Shown piece by piece: positions 16,318-24,825 of a stretch of DNA of 43,968 bases. The translations under genes and the position numbers were made by a program. The number at the start of each line of letters is the position of its first letter. Position 1 is the first letter of the stretch. The DNA is from Phocaeicola plebeius (GTDB lineage: Bacteria; Bacteroidota; Bacteroidia; Bacteroidales; Bacteroidaceae), in the NCBI GenBank assembly GCA_004558305.1, contig SFDG01000029.1:1-43968 (forward strand). Reading direction: 5' to 3'. A model generated the notes under the pieces. That model made no database searches. It worked only from the letters and a program-made list of their open reading frames with translations, and was not told the DNA's origin.

Positions 16318-17313
16318 ATGAAACTACCCGGTAAAATAGCCATCATGGGAGGAGGAAGCTGGGCGACCGCCATTGCCAAGATTGTGTTGGGACAAGCCGA
16401 TTCCATCAACTGGTACATGCGTCGCGACGACCGCATTGAAGACTTCAAGCGGTTGGGGCATAATCCGGCTTACTTGACCAGCGTGCGTTTCGACATGGAC
16501 CGCATCAATTTTTCATCGGATATAAACAAGGTGGCCAAAGAGTCGGACACACTGGTGTTCGTCACCCCGTCTCCTTACCTCAAGAGCCACCTGAAAAAAC
16601 TGAAGGTGAAACTGAAAGACAAGTTCATCGTAACGGCCATCAAGGGCATCGTCCCCGACGAGAACCTGATTGTGTCCGACTATTTCTGCCGGATGTATGG
16701 GGTACCCGAGGACAATATCGCCGTCCTGGCCGGCCCCTGCCATGCAGAGGAGGTGGCCCTGGAGCGTCTTTCCTATCTTACCGTGGGGTGCAAGGACATC
16801 AACAAGGCAAAGATGCTGGCCCGCCAGCTCTGCGGCCATTACATCAAGACGTCGGTGAACACGGATGTGGCCGGTATCGAATATGCCTCTGTCCTGAAAA
16901 ACGTCTATGCCATCGCTGCGGGTATCTGCAGCGGCCTGAAATACGGCGACAACTTCCAGGCGGTGCTTGTCTCGAATGCCTTGCAGGAAATGAACCGCTT
17001 CCTGAATACGGTCCATCCCATCGACCGCTGCACGAACGATTCGGTCTATTTGGGGGACTTATTAGTGACCGCCTACTCCAATTTCAGCCGCAACCGCGTG
17101 TTCGGCACGATGATCGGAAAAGGCTATTCGGTGAAGAGCGCACAGATAGAGATGGAAATGATCGCAGAAGGTTACTACGGCACCAAGTGCATCAAGGAGC
17201 TGAACCGCCACCTGCACGTGAACATGCCCATCGTGGATGCCGTCTATAACATCCTCTACGAACGCATCTCGCCGATGATTGAAATCAAACTACTTACGGA
17301 TTCTTTCAGATAA
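16318..17313 (+). CDS. gpsA: Glycerol-3-phosphate dehydrogenase [NAD(P)+]
   Basis: This 331-aa cytoplasmic enzyme reduces dihydroxyacetone phosphate to sn-glycerol-3-phosphate for phospholipid synthesis. The nucleotide-binding loop MGGGSWATA is at the N-terminus. TAIKGI, AGPCHAEEVA and the active-site lysine in VLKNVYAIAAG are all recognisable. The length fits the family (~330-340). It sits 9 bp after lysS and 12 bp before pgi in the same direction, with no terminator between, so the three are likely co-transcribed. Confidence 0.95.
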   Translation: MKLPGKIAIMGGGSWATAIAKIVLGQADSINWYMRRDDRIEDFKRLGHNPAYLTSVRFDMDRINFSSDINKVAKESDTLVFVTPSPYLKSHLKKLKVKLKDKFIVTAIKGIVPDENLIVSDYFCRMYGVPEDNIAVLAGPCHAEEVALERLSYLTVGCKDINKAKMLARQLCGHYIKTSVNTDVAGIEYASVLKNVYAIAAGICSGLKYGDNFQAVLVSNALQEMNRFLNTVHPIDRCTNDSVYLGDLLVTAYSNFSRNRVFGTMIGKGYSVKSAQIEMEMIAEGYYGTKCIKELNRHLHVNMPIVDAVYNILYERISPMIEIKLLTDSFR

Positions 17314-17325
17314 AAATACATAATC

Positions 17326-18633
17326 ATGGGAAACATTCAACTGAACATTGAAAAGACTTTGGAATTCATCTCCAAAGAAAAACTGGCCGCTTACCAGAAC
17401 AAGGTAAACGACTGTATGGAAACACTGGAAAAAGGCACAGGCCTGGGCAATGACTTCCTGGGCTGGCTGCATCTGCCTTCTTCCATCAGCCAGGAACACC
17501 TGGACGATCTGAAGGCGACTGCACAGGTACTGCGTGACAACTGCGAAGTAGTGGTCGTAGCAGGCATCGGCGGCAGCTACCTGGGTGCCCGCGCCGTCAT
17601 CGAAGCCATGTCCAACAGCTTCCAGTGGCTGCAGGAAAAGAAGGAAGAAGACTATCTGTCAGAACTCACCACTTTCCTGAAGGACAAGAAGTTCGGTGTC
17701 ATCAACATCTCCAAGTCGGGTACAACCACCGAAACCGCCCTCGCCTTCCGTCTGCTGAAGAAGCAGTGTGAAGACCAGCGTGGCAAGGAAATGGCCCAGA
17801 AAGTCATCGTAGCCGTTACGGATGCCAAAAAGGGTGCCGCCCGCACGACAGCCGACAAGGAAGGCTACAAATCCTTCATTATCCCCGACAACGTAGGCGG
17901 CCGCTTCTCTGTCCTCACACCGGTAGGTCTGCTGCCGATTGCCGTAGCCGGTATCGACATCGAACAGCTGGTGGCCGGTGCACGCGAAATGGAAAAGGTA
18001 TGCGCTGCTCCCTCGCTGGAAGAAAATCCTGCCGCCTTGTATGCTGCCACTCGCAACGAACTGTACCAAAACGGCAAGAAGATTGAAATCCTCGTCAACT
18101 ACCAGCCCAAGCTGCACTATTTCATGGAATGGTGGAAGCAGCTTTACGGCGAATCGGAAGGCAAGGACCACAAGGGCATCTATCCCAGCTCCGTGGACTT
18201 CTCGACCGACCTTCACTCGATGGGCCAGTGGATTCAGGATGGCGAACGCACCATCTTCGAAACGGTCGTATCGGTGGAAACTCCGAACCACGAGCTGCAC
18301 TTCCCCTCGGACGAAGAGAACCTGGACGGCCTGAACTTCCTCGCCGGCAAGCGCATCGACGAAGTCAACAAGATGGCCGAACTGGGTACTCAGCTGGCAC
18401 ACGTTGACGGCGGTGTTCCTAACCTGCGCGTCAGTGTTCCTGCCCTGAACGAATACTACCTGGGCCAGTTGATCTACTTCTTCGAAAAGGCCTGCGGCAT
18501 CAGCGGCTATCTGCTCGAAGTCAATCCGTTCAACCAGCCGGGCGTAGAAGCCTACAAGAAGAACATGTTCGCCCTGCTCAACAAGCCGGGCTACGAAGAA
18601 GCTTCGAAAGCCATTCAGGCCCGACTGAAATAA
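17326..18633 (+). CDS. pgi: Glucose-6-phosphate isomerase
   Basis: This 435-aa enzyme interconverts glucose-6-phosphate and fructose-6-phosphate. Phosphosugar-isomerase motifs are clear: GIGGSYLGARAVIEA, SKSGTTTETALAF and the C-terminal VNPFNQPGVEAYK signature. It is of the shorter (~440 aa) type found in Firmicutes and Bacteroidetes rather than the 549-aa E. coli form. It is the last gene of the lysS-gpsA-pgi run and ends just before the terminator at 18656-18720. Its fructose-6-phosphate node links it to the NagB reaction encoded nearby. Confidence 0.96.
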   Translation: MGNIQLNIEKTLEFISKEKLAAYQNKVNDCMETLEKGTGLGNDFLGWLHLPSSISQEHLDDLKATAQVLRDNCEVVVVAGIGGSYLGARAVIEAMSNSFQWLQEKKEEDYLSELTTFLKDKKFGVINISKSGTTTETALAFRLLKKQCEDQRGKEMAQKVIVAVTDAKKGAARTTADKEGYKSFIIPDNVGGRFSVLTPVGLLPIAVAGIDIEQLVAGAREMEKVCAAPSLEENPAALYAATRNELYQNGKKIEILVNYQPKLHYFMEWWKQLYGESEGKDHKGIYPSSVDFSTDLHSMGQWIQDGERTIFETVVSVETPNHELHFPSDEENLDGLNFLAGKRIDEVNKMAELGTQLAHVDGGVPNLRVSVPALNEYYLGQLIYFFEKACGISGYLLEVNPFNQPGVEAYKKNMFALLNKPGYEEASKAIQARLK

Positions 18634-18655
18634 GGCCAGGCATTGCATTGAAAAA

Positions 18656-18720
18656 CACAAAGAGGGTGTGTCCGGAAGCAACTGAACCCTGACACGACAC
18701 CCTCTTTGTGCTTTTGTTTT
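18656..18720 (+). terminator. Intrinsic terminator after pgi
   Basis: CACAAAGAGGGTGT (18656-18669) pairs perfectly with 18697-18710, followed by CTTTTGTTTT. This is a strong rho-independent terminator with a 27-nt loop. Confidence 0.85.
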
Positions 18721-18743
18721 CTAACCCCAATCATGATTCAAAA

Positions 18744-19472
18744 ATGTTCCAATCAGCGATTCAAGACTATCTGAACTCCCATCCTTACGACCATCTTTCT
18801 TTGAAAGCTGTCCTTTTTGATATGGACGGCGTGTTGTTCGACTCCATGAAGAACCATGCCACCGCCTGGCACGAAGCCATGAAACACCACGGCATGCACA
18901 TGACCCGAGAGGAGGCATATCTCCATGAAGGACGCACAGGAGCGGCCACCATCAACATTGTCAGTACCCGCCAACGGCACCGCGAAGCCACAGCTGCGGA
19001 AATCGAACGTATCTACCAGACCAAAAGTGACATCTTCAACTCCCTGCCGACGGCCGGACGGATGGAGGGTGCCTGGGAGCTGCTGCAAAAAGTGAAGGCA
19101 GACGGACTGCAACCCATCGTAGTGACCGGCTCCGGACAGAAGTCGCTGCTGGAACGGCTGAACCAGAATTTCCCCGGAATGTTCCGTGCCGAATGGATGG
19201 TGACAGCTTTCGACGTGAAGCATGGAAAGCCGAATCCCGAACCGTACCTGATGGCTCTGAAAAAAGCAGGCATCTCGGCCAACGAAGCCATCGTGGTAGA
19301 AAATGCCCCTATGGGAGTACAGGCCGGGGTTGCTGCAGGCATTTTCACCGTAGCGGTGAACACCGGTCCCCTGCCCGATGAAGTCCTTTTGGAGCAAGGA
19401 GCACATCTTCTTTTCCATTCCATGACAGATTTTTGTGAAAAGTGGGAGAAATTCTTCCAATCTATCAAATAA
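18744..19472 (+). CDS. HAD-superfamily (beta-phosphoglucomutase-like) hydrolase
   Basis: This 242-aa HAD subfamily IA protein has the nucleophile motif FDMDGVLFDS (Asp26, acid/base Asp28), a helical cap (about 35-105), VVTGSG as motif II, KPNPEPYL with the conserved Lys, and VVENAPMGVQAG as motif III. The last carries Asn where many relatives have a second Asp. It probably dephosphorylates or mutates a small sugar phosphate. The ATG at 18744 is chosen because the longer frame would begin at a GTG inside the pgi terminator arm. nagB follows after 41 bp but has its own promoter box. Confidence 0.85.
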   Translation: MFQSAIQDYLNSHPYDHLSLKAVLFDMDGVLFDSMKNHATAWHEAMKHHGMHMTREEAYLHEGRTGAATINIVSTRQRHREATAAEIERIYQTKSDIFNSLPTAGRMEGAWELLQKVKADGLQPIVVTGSGQKSLLERLNQNFPGMFRAEWMVTAFDVKHGKPNPEPYLMALKKAGISANEAIVVENAPMGVQAGVAAGIFTVAVNTGPLPDEVLLEQGAHLLFHSMTDFCEKWEKFFQSIK

Positions 19473-19477
19473 AGTTG

Positions 19478-19485
19478 TATATTTG
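19478..19485 (+). promoter_or_regulatory. nagB: TAnnTTTG box for nagB
   Basis: TATATTTG lies 28 bp upstream of the nagB ATG, giving a 5' leader of roughly 20 nt. No clear TTG element is seen upstream. Confidence 0.55.
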
Positions 19486-19513
19486 TCCAACTTAACTTTA
19501 AAGACATTACCTT

Positions 19514-20305
19514 ATGAGATTAATTATTGAACCTGACTATGCAGCACTTTCCAACTGGGCTGCCAATTATGTAGCAAAACGAATCAATGCTGCTGCTCCC
19601 ACGGCAGAAAAACCCTTCGTGCTGGGTTGCCCCACCGGTTCTTCTCCTCTGGGCATGTACAAGGCCCTCATCGAGCTGAACAAGAAAGGTGTCGTATCGT
19701 TCCAGAACGTTGTCACCTTCAACATGGACGAATATGTAGGCTTGCCCGAAGAACATCCGGAAAGCTATCATTCCTTCATGTTCAACAACTTCTTCAACCA
19801 CATTGACATCAAGAAGGAGAACATCCATATCTTGAACGGCAATGCTCCTGACCTGGAAGCTGAATGTGCCAACTATGAGAAACAGATTGAGGAATTCGGC
19901 GGCATCGACCTCTTCATGGGCGGTATCGGTCCCGACGGCCATGTGGCTTTCAATGAACCGGGTTCTTCACTGACTTCCCGCACCCGCGTGAAATCATTGA
20001 CTACAGATACCATCATCGCCAACTCGCGCTTCTTCGACAACGACATCAACAAGGTGCCCAAGACTGCCCTGACAGTGGGTGTAGGTACCGTAATGGCGGC
20101 CAAGGAAGTACTGATTCTCTGCAACGGCCACAACAAGGCACGCGCCCTGCAGGCTGCCGTAGAAGGCGGTATCACACAGATGTGGACCATCAGTGCCCTG
20201 CAGATGCACCAGCACGGTATCATTGTCTGCGACGAAGCCGCTACTGATGAATTGAAGGTAGGTACGTACAAGTACTTCAAGGATATTGAAAAGGACAACC
20301 TCTAA
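19514..20305 (+). CDS. nagB: Glucosamine-6-phosphate deaminase
   Basis: This 263-aa enzyme converts glucosamine-6-phosphate to fructose-6-phosphate plus ammonia, the last step of amino-sugar catabolism. Residue numbering coincides with E. coli NagB: Asp72 in FNMDEYVGL, and Asp141, His143 and Glu148 in GIGPDGHVAFNEPGSS. PTGSSPLGMY binds the phosphate. Two GH20 hexosaminidases and pgi lie within 13 kb, so the region can take HexNAc-containing glycans towards glycolysis, although nagA is not in the window. It has its own promoter box, a structured 3' region (20336-20414) and a terminator (20420-20455). Confidence 0.97.
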   Translation: MRLIIEPDYAALSNWAANYVAKRINAAAPTAEKPFVLGCPTGSSPLGMYKALIELNKKGVVSFQNVVTFNMDEYVGLPEEHPESYHSFMFNNFFNHIDIKKENIHILNGNAPDLEAECANYEKQIEEFGGIDLFMGGIGPDGHVAFNEPGSSLTSRTRVKSLTTDTIIANSRFFDNDINKVPKTALTVGVGTVMAAKEVLILCNGHNKARALQAAVEGGITQMWTISALQMHQHGIIVCDEAATDELKVGTYKYFKDIEKDNL

Positions 20306-20335
20306 ACAGGTGCCTGCCGAATAACACCTATCCAT

Positions 20336-20414
20336 TTGCCATACTGAACGTAGCGAAGAACCTGAATCCATGCACTCACGCTTTACAGTTTCTTCACGAC
20401 GTTCAGTTTGGCAA
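20336..20414. repeat. Long imperfect inverted repeat downstream of nagB
   Basis: Arms 20336-20364 and 20386-20414 are complementary at 25 of 29 positions around a 21-nt loop. It lies between the nagB stop and the shorter terminator hairpin, so it would be in the nagB 3' UTR. It contains no coding potential. Confidence 0.65.
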
Positions 20415-20419
20415 TTTAT

Positions 20420-20455
20420 GGAGGCTTCAACGTTGTCGGACAAGCCTCCCCTTTT
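20420..20455 (+). terminator. Terminator for nagB
   Basis: GGAGGCTT (20420-20427) pairs with 20442-20449 and is followed by CCTTTTAT, an intrinsic terminator pattern. The converging minus-strand gene ends at 20464. Confidence 0.65.
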
Positions 20456-20463
20456 ATAGCCCG

Positions 20464-21456
20464 TTACTGTTGGTACGATAACGGAAGAATCTCTCCCAAT
20501 TGGGGAATCTGCACCTGAATGCCTCGGTTCTCAGCCTCGCGCTCGAATACATGCGGCGGATTGAACATCGGTTCGTCTGAAAGGTTGAACGTACCATAAT
20601 GCATAGGAATGGCCACCCGTGCATGCATCTCCGAGACAGCCGTCAGTGCATCGAAAGGCGAAATATGATTGGGTTTCATGAAGAAACGGGGCTGGTAAGC
20701 CCCGATACCGATCATGCAATAATCAATGTGGGGAATGATTTCCGGCAATTCACGGAAATGGGACGCATAGGCCGTGTCGCCACTGTTATAGATGGTGATG
20801 CCATCTGCCTGCAACAGAAACGCTCCCCATAGCCGGGAACCTCCATCGTTGACACTCCGTTTGCTCCAATGCTGGGCCGGCAAGAAAGTCAGTTTCAGCC
20901 CTCCCTCATCCGTATACTGCTGATACCATCCCGCCTCGATGACCTCCAAGGCCGGAAACCAGCTGTTCAGCAGCTGTCCGGTCCCCAAGCCGCAAAACAG
21001 GCGCATGGTAGGGTTCTGGTCCACCAGTTTCTTCACCGACGGCTTGTCCAGGTGGTCGAAATGGTCATGGCTAATCAAGAGATAGTCAATTTCCCGGAAC
21101 ACTTCGGGCGAAGCAGGACAGGGACTTTCCCGCTTGACAAAAGGGAAATTACCGAACACCGGGTCTATCATCAGGCGTTTGCCGCCCAACTGCAGGAAGA
21201 AGCTGTTATGTCCCAGCCACACCAAAGCATTCCCCTTCACCTCCTCCAAGGAATGTAAAGGAATTACTTTCGGGTTCCAGCGGATATACTTCTTGGCCAG
21301 GTGCCACGGATTCCGCGAGAAACGCCACTGGGTAATAGGTCCCATCCCCGGTTGCCAACGATGCTCGCGGTTGAAGAAACGGCCATGTGACACCGGATTG
21401 CCCCTCCATCGGGGATGGATGGTCGGCAAAGCCTCGTTGCGAACGAAATCTACCAT
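20464..21456 (-). CDS. Metallo-beta-lactamase-fold hydrolase (NAPE-PLD/UlaG-like)
   Basis: This 330-aa protein has the metal-binding motif HDHFDH (130-135), a downstream QHWSKR, the NSGDTAY segment and MHYGTF near the end. This order is typical of the UlaG/RomA/NAPE-PLD branch of MBL-fold hydrolases, whose members cleave phosphodiester or ester bonds. The N-terminal 75 residues (HPRWRGNPV) are also as in that branch. No signal peptide is visible. It lies 24 bp after the acidic hypothetical gene in the same direction and probably shares its promoter at 21955-21984. The substrate is unknown. Confidence 0.85.
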   Translation of the reverse strand: MVDFVRNEALPTIHPRWRGNPVSHGRFFNREHRWQPGMGPITQWRFSRNPWHLAKKYIRWNPKVIPLHSLEEVKGNALVWLGHNSFFLQLGGKRLMIDPVFGNFPFVKRESPCPASPEVFREIDYLLISHDHFDHLDKPSVKKLVDQNPTMRLFCGLGTGQLLNSWFPALEVIEAGWYQQYTDEGGLKLTFLPAQHWSKRSVNDGGSRLWGAFLLQADGITIYNSGDTAYASHFRELPEIIPHIDYCMIGIGAYQPRFFMKPNHISPFDALTAVSEMHARVAIPMHYGTFNLSDEPMFNPPHVFEREAENRGIQVQIPQLGEILPLSYQQ

Positions 21457-21480
21457 CGTACAGTCATCAAAAGAAATTCA

Positions 21481-21933
21481 TCATTTTTCCAGCAAATCTC
21501 TCAGGAAAGCATCCAGTTCTTCATCAAGCCCCTTCAGCAGTTCGTCGTCGAGCAGCAGGGTTTCCTCATCGTCCACCACCAGCAGGTCGGCCACGGTCTC
21601 CTTTTCTTCGTCGACCAGTACAAACGAGTAAGGCTTCATCAGGCACAGCCCCTCCAAAGCCCCCTCCTCGTGCAGGTGAGCCACCACATTCCGCAGCACC
21701 GGTTCCACCTGAGCCAGGAAATCATCTCCTTCATACTCCACCCATTCATCCACGATGCCTCTGGCCAACTCCTCGTCCTCATCATTGAAGACCAGCAGCT
21801 CACCGCTGTCCGGATGGGGCTGGAGATGGAGGTCCGTCACCCACGTGTTCTCACCGCCGAAAACATATCGGCTGATAGCTTCTTTCAGCAGAGATGCTAT
21901 CGAAGAATGCGACTGTTCGCTGATTGTTGTCAT
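21481..21933 (-). CDS. Acidic hypothetical protein
   Basis: This 150-aa protein is not recognised. It is very acidic: the last 50 residues are mostly Asp, Glu and Leu (VDDEETLLLDDELLKGLDEE), giving an amphipathic helical look. The N-terminal part has VFGGENTWVTDLHLQPHPDSG and a mixed alpha/beta pattern. No signal peptide or membrane segment is seen, so it is presumably cytoplasmic. It is first in a two-gene unit with the MBL-fold hydrolase. Translation looks real because codon use is even and a good promoter precedes it. Confidence 0.75.
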   Translation of the reverse strand: MTTISEQSHSSIASLLKEAISRYVFGGENTWVTDLHLQPHPDSGELLVFNDEDEELARGIVDEWVEYEGDDFLAQVEPVLRNVVAHLHEEGALEGLCLMKPYSFVLVDEEKETVADLLVVDDEETLLLDDELLKGLDEELDAFLRDLLEK

Positions 21934-21954
21934 ACGCTAAATCTTTTCTACTTT

Positions 21955-21984
21955 CAAATGTACAAAAAATATCGTCATCTCCAA
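21955..21984 (-). promoter_or_regulatory. Promoter of the acidic protein/MBL hydrolase unit
   Basis: The minus strand has TTG (21982-21984), a 19-bp spacer and TACATTTG (21955-21962), 21 bp upstream of the ATG at 21933. It separates this unit from the upstream lipoprotein gene. Confidence 0.7.
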
Positions 21985-21992
21985 CACTTTCC

Positions 21993-23018
21993 TCAGAAAT
22001 TCTCGCTGAAACGCTGCATTTGGGCATTCAGCAGGGACAAATCGCGCTGGCGGGTCTGCAACTGGCCGGCATAGATGAGGCAGGCATTCGCCAGCGCAGA
22101 TTCCGGCTGTGCGAGCTGCGAGGCTTTCTCCAACCACTCGGACGCCTCTGCCACTTGCCCGGCCATCTCGTAAGCCAGTGCCATATTGAAAGCCGCCTGC
22201 GCCTGTTTTTTCTTCGAACGGGTACCTTCGTACGCTGACTTCCACAGTGCCAATGCCTGCTCCCAGTCGCCTTCTCGGGCATAGACAGCCCCATCGCGCA
22301 TGTCTACCCCTCCCCCATCGAAATAGCAACGGGTAGCCGGTTCCCAATAAGGCACCAGAATCCGGCTGAGCAGCAATGCCGAGGCATGGGCCGTCTCTTC
22401 GCGCACCTCCTGGTCCGCCGGCAGCAAACCGGGTTCCCAGGTCAGACTATCGGTCTGCGAGATGCGGTACAGAGGAGTTTCCCTGCCGGGCAAATAGACG
22501 TGAAGGACCGGAGTGACCGTCGACTGGATGGCTTCGAAGGGTGCTCCCCACCCGGGGATAAACAGGCTCTTTTTCAAGGTCACGACCTCCACCTTCTCGA
22601 CTGACAGCAGCAGGTCTGCCTGCAGGGCAGCAGACAGGCTGTCAATCTCCTGAGGGGTCAACAGCCGTATGTCTGTATCCGTATCACCGGGACGGCGCAA
22701 GGTGGAGTCGCAGATGGTCACTTGGTTGAAATACTTGGAATCGGCCAATACATCCGCCAGCGACTCGGCGGTCTGTTGCCCGTCACCGTCCACGACTCCC
22801 ATGGTCAATATTCCCTGACGAGCACCTTCCGGGCTTACGGTGTTGTTGACTACAGCCACCGAACGTACCTCCACAGGGAAATTCACTTTTGCGGGCTTCA
22901 ACTCATCAAAAGAATAAGTCTGGAGGCTGCCGCACGAAGACAGCCCGCCCCCTGCCATCAGACAAAGGACGGTGACAACCTGCCAGCCCCGACGAAAAAT
23001 TGTACCTTTTTCACTCAT
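21993..23018 (-). CDS. Lipoprotein with C-terminal TPR-like repeats (DUF6340-like)
   Basis: This 341-aa lipoprotein starts at the ATG at 23018 (MSEKGTIFRRGW); the frame is open upstream, but that stretch overlaps the preceding porin gene. The signal ends GGGLSSC. Residues about 30-240 form a domain with VEVRSVAVVNNT, found in Bacteroidetes lipoproteins of unknown role. The last 100 residues contain TPR-like helical pairs (WEQALALWKSAYEG, AAFNMALAYEMAGQVAEA). It is the last gene of the probable cstA/outer-membrane-protein operon, 20 bp after the porin. The DUF6340 name is from memory and not checked. Confidence 0.75.
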   Translation of the reverse strand: MSEKGTIFRRGWQVVTVLCLMAGGGLSSCGSLQTYSFDELKPAKVNFPVEVRSVAVVNNTVSPEGARQGILTMGVVDGDGQQTAESLADVLADSKYFNQVTICDSTLRRPGDTDTDIRLLTPQEIDSLSAALQADLLLSVEKVEVVTLKKSLFIPGWGAPFEAIQSTVTPVLHVYLPGRETPLYRISQTDSLTWEPGLLPADQEVREETAHASALLLSRILVPYWEPATRCYFDGGGVDMRDGAVYAREGDWEQALALWKSAYEGTRSKKKQAQAAFNMALAYEMAGQVAEASEWLEKASQLAQPESALANACLIYAGQLQTRQRDLSLLNAQMQRFSENF

Positions 23019-23038
23019 TTCAAAAGAACTATTCGGTT

Positions 23039-24304
23039 TTAGAAAGTAAACAATGCAGTCAGCACCAGACGATGGTTGCCGACAGAGTGGGAATCCGTAG
23101 CCTTGTACTTGGCATCGAAGCGGTCGCCATACCAGGCCGTGCAATACGCATATTCCGCACCGAACTTCCAGTTCGGCAAATTATAGGTCAGTTCTACTGT
23201 CGTATTCAGCAACTGCTCCAGGCTCTGGCCAGTTCCGTACTTCGCATCGGTACCATACGCCGGCTTGACCAGTTCGTCGGAAGTCCCCAGGTTCTTCATG
23301 TAGCCTACGAACAAGGCAGGACGCCATTTCTTGCCGTAGGCAATGTTGAACCAGGTGCTGGAGTTGCGGAACGGTGTGTAGTCCCGTTCTCCGGTCGTTG
23401 CATCTTCCCCACTGATACCGTACCCCCCTGTCATGGAGAGGTGAGTCATATTGGAACCCAATACACTCTTGGCGGCTACATAGAGGTCATGCCCCGTGTA
23501 CTTCACATGCGCTTCGTACGACACCGTTGTCAGCCGTTCGTCTACCTGATAAGTAGCTCCGTCTTTTCCGACGGCCTGCGTACGCGGAACGATGGACAGC
23601 ATGTCAACACCGGCTCCCACAATCCATCCGTTCGCCTTGTAGTCGACTCCCAGCGAAAGTTCAGGAACATTGGAGTTCTTGTGGAACTGCTGTACCCGGC
23701 TGTTGCCGCTACCGTCTGTCGCGGTCGGTCCGTAGGTCTTGTACTGCGACTGCCACAACGCAGCCGCAGTCAGCTGGAAAGCCCCCTCGTTATAGCGGAA
23801 ACGCAGCTGAGGCGCACGGCCGAAAGGCTGGAACGGAGCACCCATGTTGAGGTTCAGAATCTGCGGGGCCACTTCTCCGTAGAAAGGATGCCACGTCTGG
23901 CCGACCAGCAACTTCGACTTGCCCCAATCCAGATTCAAGTAAGCATGGCGCAGACGCACTACGGACAAGTTATCATTGCCATTGCCCCGGAAGTCGAACT
24001 CCACCTTGGCCGAGGTCTTGATCTTGCCCAACGAAGGACCGGTGACATCCACGCCAAGGCGGGAATACACGGCATACATGTTACTGTTGTCTGCCCCATT
24101 CAAGTCCTTTCCGTTCGGGTCCAGAACCTCGTCCTTGGGGTACATATAAAACAAGCCATCCACCGACTGTACATTGTCGCGGCTGTTGTAGAAAATATCC
24201 GTACGAATTTGTCCGTAAAACTTATAACCAAAGCCCTTCTGCTGGGCAGAAACTGCCGACGAGGTCATCAGGAACGCCGCCAGCATCCAATTCATTTTTT
24301 TCAT
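23039..24304 (-). CDS. Outer-membrane porin-like beta-barrel protein
   Basis: This 421-aa protein has a cleavable signal peptide (ending AVSAQQ) and many alternating hydrophobic/polar beta strands. It ends in phenylalanine (LVLTALFTF), the classical outer-membrane barrel signature. The opening FYGQIRTDIFYNSRDNVQS resembles DcaP-like or other trimeric porins. It probably forms a channel for small solutes. The ATG at 24304 is preferred over a TTG two codons earlier. It sits 29 bp after the small barrel gene and 20 bp before the lipoprotein, downstream of cstA, so it may provide the outer-membrane step for what CstA imports. Confidence 0.8.
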   Translation of the reverse strand: MKKMNWMLAAFLMTSSAVSAQQKGFGYKFYGQIRTDIFYNSRDNVQSVDGLFYMYPKDEVLDPNGKDLNGADNSNMYAVYSRLGVDVTGPSLGKIKTSAKVEFDFRGNGNDNLSVVRLRHAYLNLDWGKSKLLVGQTWHPFYGEVAPQILNLNMGAPFQPFGRAPQLRFRYNEGAFQLTAAALWQSQYKTYGPTATDGSGNSRVQQFHKNSNVPELSLGVDYKANGWIVGAGVDMLSIVPRTQAVGKDGATYQVDERLTTVSYEAHVKYTGHDLYVAAKSVLGSNMTHLSMTGGYGISGEDATTGERDYTPFRNSSTWFNIAYGKKWRPALFVGYMKNLGTSDELVKPAYGTDAKYGTGQSLEQLLNTTVELTYNLPNWKFGAEYAYCTAWYGDRFDAKYKATDSHSVGNHRLVLTALFTF

Positions 24305-24333
24305 TACCAATTATTTAGTTTACATTATTTTCA

Positions 24334-24825
24334 TTAGAAATAAAATCCTAAACCTATCTTGAAGCCGAGTTTGCTGTAATCGGCACAATGGTCCAGGCTG
24401 ATGTCATAATACACTGCCGGTTCCACCGTAATGGTCCCGTTCAAGAAAAACGCATAGCCCACTTCGGGAGTGATGCAGGTCAGGTTCTTCTTCCACTCTC
24501 CATTGGAAAGATGCTTGTAGAACATCCCCAAGCCACCGTAGATGCCACAGTTGGAGAAGTAATAACGGGCACCAGCTCCGAAAGAGGTCTCGTCGGCTCC
24601 TTTCTCCAGGTAGTGCCCCCGGAACTGCAGCAACACAGCCACATTGTCGGCCACGAACGCACCGCCGCCCAACGCTATGCCGAAGCTGGTTCCCTCGTAC
24701 TTGCTGTGAGACAAGTCCAGTCCCGTCAGCGACGTGTTCAGATACCACGTTTCTTTCTCAAACTGGGCGTGCGCCTGCAGGCCGGCCACCAGCAGTACCG
24801 CCAACATCATTATCTTTCTCCACAT
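24334..24825 (-). CDS. Small outer-membrane beta-barrel protein
   Basis: This 163-aa protein has a signal peptide (MWRKIMMLAVLLVAGLQAHA) and a predicted eight-stranded OmpW/OmpX-like barrel, ending in the aromatic GLGFYF. Gly-rich strands (FGIALGGGAFVADNVA, SFGAGARYYF) fit this fold. Its ATG lies inside the last codons of cstA (16-bp overlap), so the two should be translationally coupled. Function is unknown. Confidence 0.75.
   Translation of the reverse strand: MWRKIMMLAVLLVAGLQAHAQFEKETWYLNTSLTGLDLSHSKYEGTSFGIALGGGAFVADNVAVLLQFRGHYLEKGADETSFGAGARYYFSNCGIYGGLGMFYKHLSNGEWKKNLTCITPEVGYAFFLNGTITVEPAVYYDISLDHCADYSKLGFKIGLGFYF

Noticed and set aside
18708..18743. Upstream GTG start for the HAD hydrolase
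   Set aside because: It lies inside the arm of the pgi terminator, so it would rarely be on the mRNA in a translatable form; the ATG at 18744 fits the family.
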